Source: CAZJAH01 sp964544155 (GTDB taxonomy: Bacteria > Bacteroidota > Ignavibacteria > Kapaibacteriales > UBA2268). From it: DNA of 64,000 bases. The DNA lies in NCBI GenBank assembly GCA_964544155.1, contig CAZJAH010000010.1, positions 13,608 through 77,607 on the forward strand. Direction: 5' to 3'. Made by a program: the position numbers and the translations under genes. Under the pieces are notes generated by a model. It had not been told where the DNA came from, did no database searches, and saw only the letters and a list, made by a program, of their open reading frames with translations. Shown one piece after another: positions 42,397 to 50,236 of this stretch. The first letter of the stretch is position 1, and every line of letters begins with the position of its first letter.

Positions 42397-43302
42397 ATGG
42401 TAAAAAAAATCTCATCGAGAAAATCAAAGAAATCCGGCAAAAAGCAGAGTTTGGGAGAACAAATAGTATCATTCGCCAAAACTCTTATAGGAGCCATCAT
42501 AGTTGTGATGGTAATAAACGGTATAGCAGTGGCTTCATTTGTTGTGCCGACAGGTTCAATGGAAAATACCGTGATGGCGGGGGATTTCCTGTTCGTGAAT
42601 AAATTTATCTACGGGCCTTCGACGCCGCAGGTGATTCCGTTTCTGAACGTGCCGCTGCCATTTTACAAACTTCCTCCCATTAAGGATCCCGAAAGGGGCG
42701 ATGTTATAGTCTTTATATTCCCCGGCAACCGTGACGAGATCGAACCGGAGCAATTCCAGTATTATCTGAAAAGATGCGTAGCCGTAGGCGGTGATACCAT
42801 AGAAATAAAAAACAAAAAAGTATATGTAAACGGAGAATTTCAGGAGCTTCCCGAAAAAGGCAAGTATGACCCTGAAAAGCCAATTTACAACAGCGACCAA
42901 TGGGCTACTTATCCCTTTGGAAGGAAATACACACGGGATAATTACGGGCCGCTGATAGTTCCCAAAAAGGGAGATACCCTGCGCCTGAATGAAAGAAACC
43001 TCCGTGAATGGACCGTTTTTATAAACAGGGAAGGACACCAGGTTACTCATGGCAACGGCATGATCTACATAGATAATGAGCCTAAGGATCATTATGTGGT
43101 TGAAAGGGATTATGTTTTTGGCTTGGGCGATAACAGGGATAACAGCCTTGATTCGCGCTATTGGGGTTTTGTACCAGTGGATAACATCGTTGGCTCCCCG
43201 ATTATTGTTTACTGGTCATGGGATCCCGGGGTACCATTAGCCAATTTTATTGATAAACTCGGATCGATCAGGTTTTCCAGAATCGGAACTCTGATAGATT
43301 AA
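42397..43302 (+). CDS. lepB: Signal peptidase I (first of two)
   Basis: 301 residues. A lysine-rich cytoplasmic start (1-20) precedes one transmembrane helix (about 30-50), then the catalytic Ser in VPTGSMENTVMAGD, and the general-base Lys in YYLKRCVAVGGDT. Box E is GLGDNRDNSLDSRYWGFVP. A long insertion (about 135-210) between the boxes is usual in this phylum. It removes signal peptides on the outer face of the inner membrane. Two bases separate it from the second, smaller paralogue. Confidence 0.96.
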   Translation: MVKKISSRKSKKSGKKQSLGEQIVSFAKTLIGAIIVVMVINGIAVASFVVPTGSMENTVMAGDFLFVNKFIYGPSTPQVIPFLNVPLPFYKLPPIKDPERGDVIVFIFPGNRDEIEPEQFQYYLKRCVAVGGDTIEIKNKKVYVNGEFQELPEKGKYDPEKPIYNSDQWATYPFGRKYTRDNYGPLIVPKKGDTLRLNERNLREWTVFINREGHQVTHGNGMIYIDNEPKDHYVVERDYVFGLGDNRDNSLDSRYWGFVPVDNIVGSPIIVYWSWDPGVPLANFIDKLGSIRFSRIGTLID

Positions 43303-43304
43303 AA

Positions 43305-43952
43305 ATGAAATTACCGAAATTCGGCCGGGATAAATGGAAACCTTTTAAGGGAATTCTTATCCCGGTTTTTTGTACTCTTTTGGTCATATTTTTCTTAAAA
43401 ACAGCAGTACTTGAATTTCATTATATCCCGTCAGATTCCATGTCTCCGACGCTAAAAAAAGGCGACTTCGTGCTCACAAGCCGTGTTGCCTATTATATCG
43501 GCATGCCCGGGCTTTTCCGCTTATGGTATAATGAGCCGCGGCGAAATGACATTATAGCCTATATGCTCCCCGATGAAAAGAAATATGCCGTTAAAAGAAT
43601 TATCGGCGTACCCGGCGATACCATTTTTTTTTCTAAAAGCGGATTATATTTAAATAAAAAATACTATCCCGGAATATCTCCTTTTTTTTCGGATTACCAT
43701 AGAATGAACTCATTTCTGGCCATTCCCGGAAAAGGCTTAAAGCATAAAAAAAACAAAGAATTAAGCGCCTTCAATAATTCCAATAATGAAAGCATGTATT
43801 TCGTTTTAGGTGATAATACAGCCAATAGTTATGATTCGAGATACCGGGGGCTGATACCGTCTAATGCTATTATCGGACGTCCCCTTTTCATCTATTGGTC
43901 ATTGAATAATAATGGGATCAACTGGGAACGAACAGGTAATTACTTAAAATGA
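43305..43952 (+). CDS. Signal peptidase I (second, smaller paralogue)
   Basis: 215 residues with one N-terminal membrane helix (about 18-35). Catalytic Ser in IPSDSMSPTLKKGDFVL, Lys in YAVKRIIGVPGDT and box E GDNTANSYDSRYRGLIP are all present, so it should be active. It lacks the long insertion of the first copy. A tandem paralogue immediately behind lepB suggests divided substrate ranges. Its TGA overlaps the next ATG. Confidence 0.93.
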   Translation: MKLPKFGRDKWKPFKGILIPVFCTLLVIFFLKTAVLEFHYIPSDSMSPTLKKGDFVLTSRVAYYIGMPGLFRLWYNEPRRNDIIAYMLPDEKKYAVKRIIGVPGDTIFFSKSGLYLNKKYYPGISPFFSDYHRMNSFLAIPGKGLKHKKNKELSAFNNSNNESMYFVLGDNTANSYDSRYRGLIPSNAIIGRPLFIYWSLNNNGINWERTGNYLK

Positions 43953-44560
43953 AATACATATTAGCAATATTGATTTGCCTAATTAGCCTTGATGCCGCTA
44001 AGGCCGGTGAAAAAGAATTTTTCATAATAAATTACAGCTGGCATACCGGTTTTGTGCTTAAGAATGATTATCAGCTCCGGGAGATTACAGGGATAGAGGC
44101 GGACAGCATTAAATATCCCTACGTAGATATTGGATGGGGCGATCAGGAATTCTATCAGACACCCGGATTTAATTTATGGCTTGCAGCCAAGGCCATACTT
44201 TTTCCAACCGGCTCTACAGTCAGGATGAAATGGCTCAGACAGAGCCCTGATCAGCAAAAGGAAGTTTATGACCACCTCGTGAAGGCAAAAGCCGCCGGTG
44301 ATCAATACAAGAAACTGCTATCCTATATATCATCTTCTTACAAAAGAAAAAAGGGCAGAGCCATCATTGAAAGAGGTTCTGAACAGAGCAGCGTTCAATT
44401 TTTTAAGTCTGTGCAGTATTACTGGCTGCTTATGACATGCAATACCTGGATAGCAGAAGCCCTGTGGTACGCAGGATATGATATTGTTACCGACTTTGTC
44501 ATAACTGAGGAATGCCTCTTTAAAGCCCTTGATATTTCTGATCTGGAAACAGTTAATTAA
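43949..44560 (+). CDS. DUF2459 (TIGR02117-like) protein, putative papain-fold peptidase or amidase
   Basis: 203 residues with a signal peptide (1-19). The motifs NYSWHTGFVL and YVDIGWGDQEFYQTP, then TCNTWIAEAL near residue 168, match DUF2459, where a His and a Cys are thought to form an NlpC/P60-like active site (inference from fold relatives). The substrate is unknown; a role in the periplasm or at the cell wall is likely. Overlaps the signal peptidase gene by four bases (ATGA), and hemW starts two bases after its stop. Confidence 0.75.
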   Translation: MKYILAILICLISLDAAKAGEKEFFIINYSWHTGFVLKNDYQLREITGIEADSIKYPYVDIGWGDQEFYQTPGFNLWLAAKAILFPTGSTVRMKWLRQSPDQQKEVYDHLVKAKAAGDQYKKLLSYISSSYKRKKGRAIIERGSEQSSVQFFKSVQYYWLLMTCNTWIAEALWYAGYDIVTDFVITEECLFKALDISDLETVN

Positions 44561-44562
44561 TA

Positions 44563-45708
44563 ATGGCAGGAATTTATATACACTATCCCTTTTGCGTCCG
44601 CAAATGTTTCTATTGTGACTTTTATTCGGAAACCGAACTCGGGCTTTCGGATAAGTTCATAGAAAGCCTTTTGGAAGAGATCGCTATCCGGCAGAATACA
44701 AAGCCGTATTCCAAGGAAATTGAAACCATTTTTATTGGCGGAGGCACACCATCGTTAATCAAACCTGCTAATCTTGAAAAGCTGATCAAACTGCTCGATA
44801 GTGTATTTGATATTGAGGATAATGCTGAATTCACTATAGAATGTAACCCGGGTACAACTGATATTAATAATTTTACGGAATACAGGTCGTTTGGCGTCAA
44901 CAGGCTGAGTATCGGTGTACAATCATTCAATGATAATGAGCTGAAATTTCTGCAGAGGATACACAGCTCGGGTAAGGCCGAAGAAGCAATAAATGCCGCG
45001 CGCAATGCCGGATTTGATAATCTGAGTGTCGACCTGATATTTTCCATACCCGGTCAGACTGCTGAAAGCTGGAATAATACATTAAATACAACCCTTAGCC
45101 ATGCTCCTGAACATATTTCGGCTTACAGTTTGATATATGAAGAGGGTACCCCGCTATTCGAACAGGAAAAAGCAGGTAAGATCAAAAAAATTCCTGAAAA
45201 TAAGGACCTAATGATGTACCGGCTTTTACAGGACAGCCTGGCTGCTAAAGGATACGAACAATACGAAATATCCAATTTCGCGCTTGGCGGCAAAAAGTGC
45301 CGGCATAATCTGAATTACTGGTACAGTGGGGATTATCTCGCCTTTGGCCCGGCGGCACACGGCTTTGAAGACGGGCAGAGATACTGGAATGTTAGCAATA
45401 TACATGAATATTTAAAAATGTCCGCTAATGGAGAATTGCCACTGGAAGGAAGCGAAAAGCCCGATAAAACACAAAGAATGGAAGAGATTATCTTCCTGGG
45501 GCTAAGGGCTGAAGGTTTCAAAAGCGCATATCTGGAAGAACAGACCGGCTATTCATTAAAACACAGCTTTAATTTATTAAAAAAATTAGAAAATGAGGGC
45601 CTTCTGGAAATGCGTAAAGGGTTTATTAAATTAACCCAAAAAGGCTATCTTTTGGCAGATGAAATTAGTTACAAAATGATAGAAAAATTAACAGAACAGG
45701 TTAATTAA
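44563..45708 (+). CDS. hemW: HemW, radical SAM heme chaperone (coproporphyrinogen oxidase-like)
   Basis: 381 residues. IYIHYPFCVRKCFYCDFYS holds the CxxxCxxC cluster (C11, C15, C18); FIGGGTPSLI is the GGGTP motif; RLSIGVQSFND, DLIFSIPGQT and the C-terminal HemN_C domain follow. It lacks the N-terminal extension of true HemN, so heme trafficking is the likely role rather than porphyrin decarboxylation. Last gene of the lepA unit. Confidence 0.93.
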   Translation: MAGIYIHYPFCVRKCFYCDFYSETELGLSDKFIESLLEEIAIRQNTKPYSKEIETIFIGGGTPSLIKPANLEKLIKLLDSVFDIEDNAEFTIECNPGTTDINNFTEYRSFGVNRLSIGVQSFNDNELKFLQRIHSSGKAEEAINAARNAGFDNLSVDLIFSIPGQTAESWNNTLNTTLSHAPEHISAYSLIYEEGTPLFEQEKAGKIKKIPENKDLMMYRLLQDSLAAKGYEQYEISNFALGGKKCRHNLNYWYSGDYLAFGPAAHGFEDGQRYWNVSNIHEYLKMSANGELPLEGSEKPDKTQRMEEIIFLGLRAEGFKSAYLEEQTGYSLKHSFNLLKKLENEGLLEMRKGFIKLTQKGYLLADEISYKMIEKLTEQVN

Positions 45709-45761
45709 ACAGGGCAGGTTAAATAATGAAAGAAATATTATTTTACGGTTATATAAGGAAT

Positions 45762-45786
45762 GTTAAGGTATCTTAACATAGTTAAG
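45762..45786. promoter_or_regulatory. Three-half-site inverted repeat upstream of the phosphate transporter
   Basis: GTTAAG (45762-45767), CTTAAC (45772-45777) and GTTAAG (45781-45786) form two overlapping perfect inverted repeats with 4- and 3-base spacers. They sit just upstream of a TATATTTG -7 element, over the expected -33 region, as a regulator binding site would. Confidence 0.6.
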
Positions 45787-45798
45787 TCAGATAATTCC

Positions 45799-45806
45799 TA
45801 TATTTG
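45799..45806 (+). promoter_or_regulatory. TATATTTG promoter element for the PiT gene
   Basis: Matches TAnnTTTG. It is 78 bases before the GTG start and directly downstream of the GTTAAG repeats. Confidence 0.5.
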
Positions 45807-45883
45807 AAATCAACACTATTTCGATCTTTAGAAATTATTAATTTAATAACTTGAATTAGTTAACTTAAGAAAGAGAATAATCT

Positions 45884-48148
45884 GTGGATATCAATTTAAT
45901 TATTCTAGTACTTCTGCTATTATTAGCAGTTGTTGATTTAACGGTAGGTGTAGCCAATGACGCTGTAAACTTTTTGAACTCAGCTATAGGATCACGAGCA
46001 GCGAAGTTTCGCAATATAATGATCATAGCTGGTCTTGGTGTGCTGGTCGGGGTTACTTTTTCAAGCGGCATGATGGAGGTGGCCCGTAGTGGAATATTCT
46101 ATCCTGAGAATTTCATAATGCCCGAACTGATGATAATTTTCGTGGCGGTTATGTTCCAAGATATACTTCTGCTCGATCTTTTCAGCACCTTCGGATTTCC
46201 TACCTCAACCACTGTATCTATAGTATTTGGCTTATTAGGCAGCGCCCTGGCCATATCCGCGATAAAAGTCATAAACCAAAGCGGCGAGTTCTATCACATA
46301 TTCGATTATGTGAATACCGGCAGCGTATTCACAATAATTTCGGCAATTCTGCTTTCTATTGTGATTGCATTCATTGCCGGGTCATTCGTGCAGTATATAT
46401 CCAGGCTTCTGTTCACATTCAATTATTCGAAAACATTTAAGCGCTGGGGATCAATATGGAGCGGATTTGCATTAACATTCCTATCATTTTTCATACTTCT
46501 CAAAGGCGCAAAAGGAGCATCATTCTTGACAGAAGATGCCGCAATATGGATAAAATCGAACCTCGATATTTTGTTTGTTTATTTGCTTGTTGGCTGGACA
46601 GTTATCATTCAGCTTTTGATGAGCTTAACAAAAATAAATATACTAAAATTAATCGTAATGGTCGGTACTTTTGCCCTGGCCATGGCATTTGCCGCCAATG
46701 ACCTTGTAAACTTTATCGGAGCGCCTCTCGCCGGGCTGAGTGCTTATACTCATGCCATGGCTACCGATAATCCCCTGACTTCAACAATGGAGATCCTAAC
46801 CCAGCCTGTCAGGGCTAATACCTGGATATTATTAGCAGCAGGCATAATTATGGTAGTTACTTTATTCTTATCCAAAAAAGCCCGCTCTGTAGTGCATACA
46901 ACAATAAGCCTGAGCCGCCAGGAAGAAGGCTATGAAAGATTTGAATCGAACGCTCTGGCACGCGCGGTAGTAAGAATGGTAATGATAGTCTTCGACTTTA
47001 TAAGCAAAATAACTCCTGAATCTTTAAGGAAAAAAGTATCAAACAGATTTGATCTTAAGAGTTACAAGACTGTTATTGATGAGGAAGGCCGGCCACCTGC
47101 TTTTGACCTGCTAAGAGCCGCGGTAATTCTTATGGTATCGGCAGCGCTTATATCGATGGCTACTTATTTTAAGCTTCCTTTATCTACCACTTATGTAACT
47201 TTTATAGTAGCTATGGCAGCAGCCCTTCCCGATAAAGCCTGGGGCCGCGAATCCGCAGTTTACAGAGTCTCAGGGGTTATAAATGTGGTGGGCGGCTGGT
47301 TCTTTACAGCTCTCTCTGCGTCAGCAATGGCATTTATAATCGCTCTGGTAATTTATTATACAGAGATATTCGGACTAATCGGATTAACAGCCCTTTCTGT
47401 ATTTGTCTTTTACCGTACTACAAAGGCTCATAAGAAACGTGAAGAAAGGATGCGTTTAGAGGACGTTAAAGAAAAAGTCGGAGAATCAGGTGATGTGATC
47501 GTAAATTCTGTTTTCAATAATGTTGTAACCTTTATCAAGACATCCACTGATATTCACAGAGAAAGCATTATCGCTCTTAACAAGGATGATCTTGCGACTC
47601 TGAAAAAAGCCAAGAAAAAGGCTAAGAAATTATCACAGGGGGTCAATACTATTATCGGCGATATACTGAAGCTCTCTAAACACGCACCTGATGAAGAGTT
47701 TGAAAGAGGACACATGTATACAAGGGCTTTAGCCTCCATACATGAGATTTCCGACAAACTGCGATCATTTACCACGGATAATCATAATTATATAGACAAC
47801 AATCATCATAGTCTGTTAGAAATCCAGGTCGAAGAATTAACTGAGGTACTGAGGATGACCCAGAACATCAGCATTAAGATGACAGGTATGCTGGATAATA
47901 AGCAGTTCGATCAGATAGATAATCTAAAGAAAGATCTGGAAGATGTTAAGTCTAAATTATATAAATTCAATAAGAACCAAATCAAGAGGGTCAAGAAGTC
48001 CTCGTCTAATATTCGCAGAAGCATGCTATATCTGAATATTCTTAATGCTACTGACGTACTTTTGGAAAACAGCCTCCGGATACTCGAAACCTGTAGAGAA
48101 GCCTATAATGCTGTTAAAAATCACAGAAAGCCGGATACACACAATTAA
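45884..48148 (+). CDS. pit: PiT-family inorganic phosphate transporter with C-terminal PhoU-like domain
   Basis: 754 residues. The duplicated family motif appears as GVANDAVNFLNSAIGSRA near residue 22 and AANDLVNFIGAPLAGLS near 270, with about ten to twelve membrane helices up to about 510 and a cytoplasmic loop at about 330-400. The last 230 residues are a soluble helical bundle resembling PhoU/DUF47, usual in the Bacteroidota class and thought to regulate flux. Start codon GTG with AAAGAG upstream; no ATG is available. Monocistronic. Confidence 0.92.
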   Translation: MDINLIILVLLLLLAVVDLTVGVANDAVNFLNSAIGSRAAKFRNIMIIAGLGVLVGVTFSSGMMEVARSGIFYPENFIMPELMIIFVAVMFQDILLLDLFSTFGFPTSTTVSIVFGLLGSALAISAIKVINQSGEFYHIFDYVNTGSVFTIISAILLSIVIAFIAGSFVQYISRLLFTFNYSKTFKRWGSIWSGFALTFLSFFILLKGAKGASFLTEDAAIWIKSNLDILFVYLLVGWTVIIQLLMSLTKINILKLIVMVGTFALAMAFAANDLVNFIGAPLAGLSAYTHAMATDNPLTSTMEILTQPVRANTWILLAAGIIMVVTLFLSKKARSVVHTTISLSRQEEGYERFESNALARAVVRMVMIVFDFISKITPESLRKKVSNRFDLKSYKTVIDEEGRPPAFDLLRAAVILMVSAALISMATYFKLPLSTTYVTFIVAMAAALPDKAWGRESAVYRVSGVINVVGGWFFTALSASAMAFIIALVIYYTEIFGLIGLTALSVFVFYRTTKAHKKREERMRLEDVKEKVGESGDVIVNSVFNNVVTFIKTSTDIHRESIIALNKDDLATLKKAKKKAKKLSQGVNTIIGDILKLSKHAPDEEFERGHMYTRALASIHEISDKLRSFTTDNHNYIDNNHHSLLEIQVEELTEVLRMTQNISIKMTGMLDNKQFDQIDNLKKDLEDVKSKLYKFNKNQIKRVKKSSSNIRRSMLYLNILNATDVLLENSLRILETCREAYNAVKNHRKPDTHN

Positions 48149-48160
48149 CTGACTTCATAA

Positions 48161-48190
48161 AAGGCCGCGGTAAATACCCCGGCCTTTTTT
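48161..48190 (+). terminator. Rho-independent terminator after the PiT gene
   Basis: AAGGCCG (48161-48167) pairs with CGGCCTT (48180-48186), with inner GG/CC, followed by TTTTTT. The left side has only a short A run, so it serves mainly the plus strand. Confidence 0.85.
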
Positions 48191-48217
48191 ATTTACTTTA
48201 AATAGAAACTGTTTAGA

Positions 48218-49087
48218 TCAATAGTCTTCCAAAATACTCCTACAGTAGTCTTTGTATGAGCAATTTGGCAGATTATTCACTGTTATGATGTATTCATCTC
48301 TGGAGATGAATCCCATTTCAAGAGCGGTTTCTTCCAAGCAGGCAATTTTGCGGCCCTGCCTTTTTTCGATGGCGTGAATAAAGGTACCAGCTTCCATAAG
48401 GCTTTCGGGGGTGCCTGTATCGAGCCACGCAATGCCGCGTTCAATGATCTCAACCCGCAATTTATCATTTGCAAGATAAAGCTTTTGCAAGTCGGTAATT
48501 TCAAGCTCTCCTCTGGCGCTGGGCTTCAGAAGATTGGCGAGCTCTTTTACATTATTATCGAAAATATAAAGCCCGGGAATGGCAAAATTGGATTTTGGTT
48601 TTTCAGGCTTTTCTTCGATTGAAATAACCCTGTTATCCCTGCCAAATTCGACCACACCGTAAGAGTTGGGATTATTCACCCTGTAGCCGAATACTGTTGC
48701 GCCCCGGTTATTATTGATGGCATTTCTCATGAATTCCATACTGCCGTAAAAGAGGTTATCCCCCAGAATAAGGCAGACCTGCGATTCACCAATGAAATCT
48801 TTTCCGTAAATGAAAGCTTCAGCTATACCGCGGGGCCTTTCCTGCACTATGTAAGAAATATCGAGCCCCCATTTTTTGCCGTCGCCAAGCAGCTTTTCGA
48901 AATTCGGCGTATCCTGGGGAGTGGAAATGATTAATATTTCCTTAATACCGGCCCACATAAGTGTCGATAAAGGATAATAGATCATTGGTTTATCGTACAC
49001 AAGCTGCAGCTGCTTGCTAAAAACTGCAGTCATCGGGTAGAGCCTTGTACCGCTTCCTCCCGCAAGAACAATTCCTTTTGTATTCAT
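48218..49087 (-). CDS. rfbA: Glucose-1-phosphate thymidylyltransferase
   Basis: 289 residues from the ATG at 49087; the frame is open 13 codons further, but homologues begin MNTKGIVLAGGSGTRLYPMT as here. The nucleotide-binding GGSGTRLYP, YDKPMIYYPLSTLM, LGDNLFYG (metal Asp) and EEKPEKPKSNFAIPGLY are all intact. Makes dTDP-glucose for rhamnose and other surface sugars. Isolated: rfbB, rfbC and rfbD are not in the window. Confidence 0.96.
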   Translation of the reverse strand: MNTKGIVLAGGSGTRLYPMTAVFSKQLQLVYDKPMIYYPLSTLMWAGIKEILIISTPQDTPNFEKLLGDGKKWGLDISYIVQERPRGIAEAFIYGKDFIGESQVCLILGDNLFYGSMEFMRNAINNNRGATVFGYRVNNPNSYGVVEFGRDNRVISIEEKPEKPKSNFAIPGLYIFDNNVKELANLLKPSARGELEITDLQKLYLANDKLRVEIIERGIAWLDTGTPESLMEAGTFIHAIEKRQGRKIACLEETALEMGFISRDEYIITVNNLPNCSYKDYCRSILEDY

Positions 49088-49194
49088 TCTATTTAGGTAT
49101 GATTTTTGACAATAACAATTAAGCAATTTAGTTAATTAATAATATTTAAATAAATTATATATTGAAAGAAATCGAAAATTAAGAGTATTAAAAT

Positions 49195-50118
49195 ATGGAA
49201 CGCACATTATCGGTTTATTTTAACGTTGACAGGACTTATCTGGCGGTGCTGGCTTATCATTCCGATGGAGCAACACTGGAATTAGTTGATTCGACAGAAA
49301 ACGCGATTGACCCCGGTTATCCAGAAAAAGAAAGCACAAAAAAAGGGATTGAAGAATTAAATGAAATAATCAGCAATTTGCCCGGGGATATAGACAGGCT
49401 GTCGGTAACTCTTCCTGCCGAAAGCGTCCTCGTTACCCAGTTCCCGGGTAAATCTTCTATGGAGCCGGATAAGATCAGAAAGCTGGCCAACCTGGAAGTA
49501 AGGCAGAATTTTCCGACATTCAATTTCGAGGATTTTTATATAAATGTAATTCCATTGAATAACGAAAACGGCAATATGATGCTCGGAGTAATAATAGCGA
49601 ATGAATATATACGCACCTGCAAGAACATTCTTTCAGGGCTTGAAATGCCCATAAATAAAATTGAGATCAGCCAGTTGAACGCTCATTCCGCGTTTCTGTA
49701 TAACTACCCCGAAAAGCATGACGCCACAGTTGCCCTGCTTGGAATTGAGGAACAGTTCATAGATATAAGCGTTATTAGGGAGAATCAGCCGGCTTATTAC
49801 AATCTGCTTTCCCTATCCGATCCAGGAGGTATTTCTGAGCTTCTTGAGAATGAATTTAATAAAATAATCCCTGATGTGGTTGATAGCATTCAGGGCGCTT
49901 ACTTTTTCGGAACCGCTCTGGATAAGGATATACTTCTGGCATCATGGGAAACCTGTATGATGCTCGGTATGGAAGCCGTCAGGCTTAACGCGTTCAGAAT
50001 GATGAGTACAGATCTCGATAAAAGAACAAGGGAGTACTGCTCAAGGACTCTGCATATCTTTCCGCCCTGTATTGGAGGGGCTTTACCCACTTACCACAAG
50101 AAGGTTAAAATATACTGA
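49195..50118 (+). CDS. PilM-like actin-fold protein
   Basis: 307 residues, soluble. The start MERTLSVYFNVDRTYLAVLAY and the mid-protein segments on repeated alternating strands, plus EVRQNFPTFNFEDFYINVIP, are reminiscent of the actin-like PilM/type IV pilus and type II secretion GspL class (remote, by pattern only). I see no pilN, pilO or pilQ beside it. It lies 118 bases upstream of the 1720-residue fibre-like protein, with no terminator between them, so the two may be expressed together. Confidence 0.45.
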   Translation: MERTLSVYFNVDRTYLAVLAYHSDGATLELVDSTENAIDPGYPEKESTKKGIEELNEIISNLPGDIDRLSVTLPAESVLVTQFPGKSSMEPDKIRKLANLEVRQNFPTFNFEDFYINVIPLNNENGNMMLGVIIANEYIRTCKNILSGLEMPINKIEISQLNAHSAFLYNYPEKHDATVALLGIEEQFIDISVIRENQPAYYNLLSLSDPGGISELLENEFNKIIPDVVDSIQGAYFFGTALDKDILLASWETCMMLGMEAVRLNAFRMMSTDLDKRTREYCSRTLHIFPPCIGGALPTYHKKVKIY

Positions 50119-50236
50119 TTATTATTGGTATGGTAATTGCTAAAATAGTGTAAGATAATTGGCATTCATGTGCTTTTATCTTATATAATTGATAATAAGC
50201 AATTTAGAATTATAAAAAATTGGGGGGTAAACCACC

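Noticed and set aside
42556..43092. Open frame of 178 codons opposite lepB
   Set aside because: Antisense shadow of the signal peptidase gene.
49088..49126. 13-codon N-terminal extension of rfbA
   Set aside because: Nucleotidyltransferases of this type begin right before KGIVLAGG; the upstream codons look like leader DNA.
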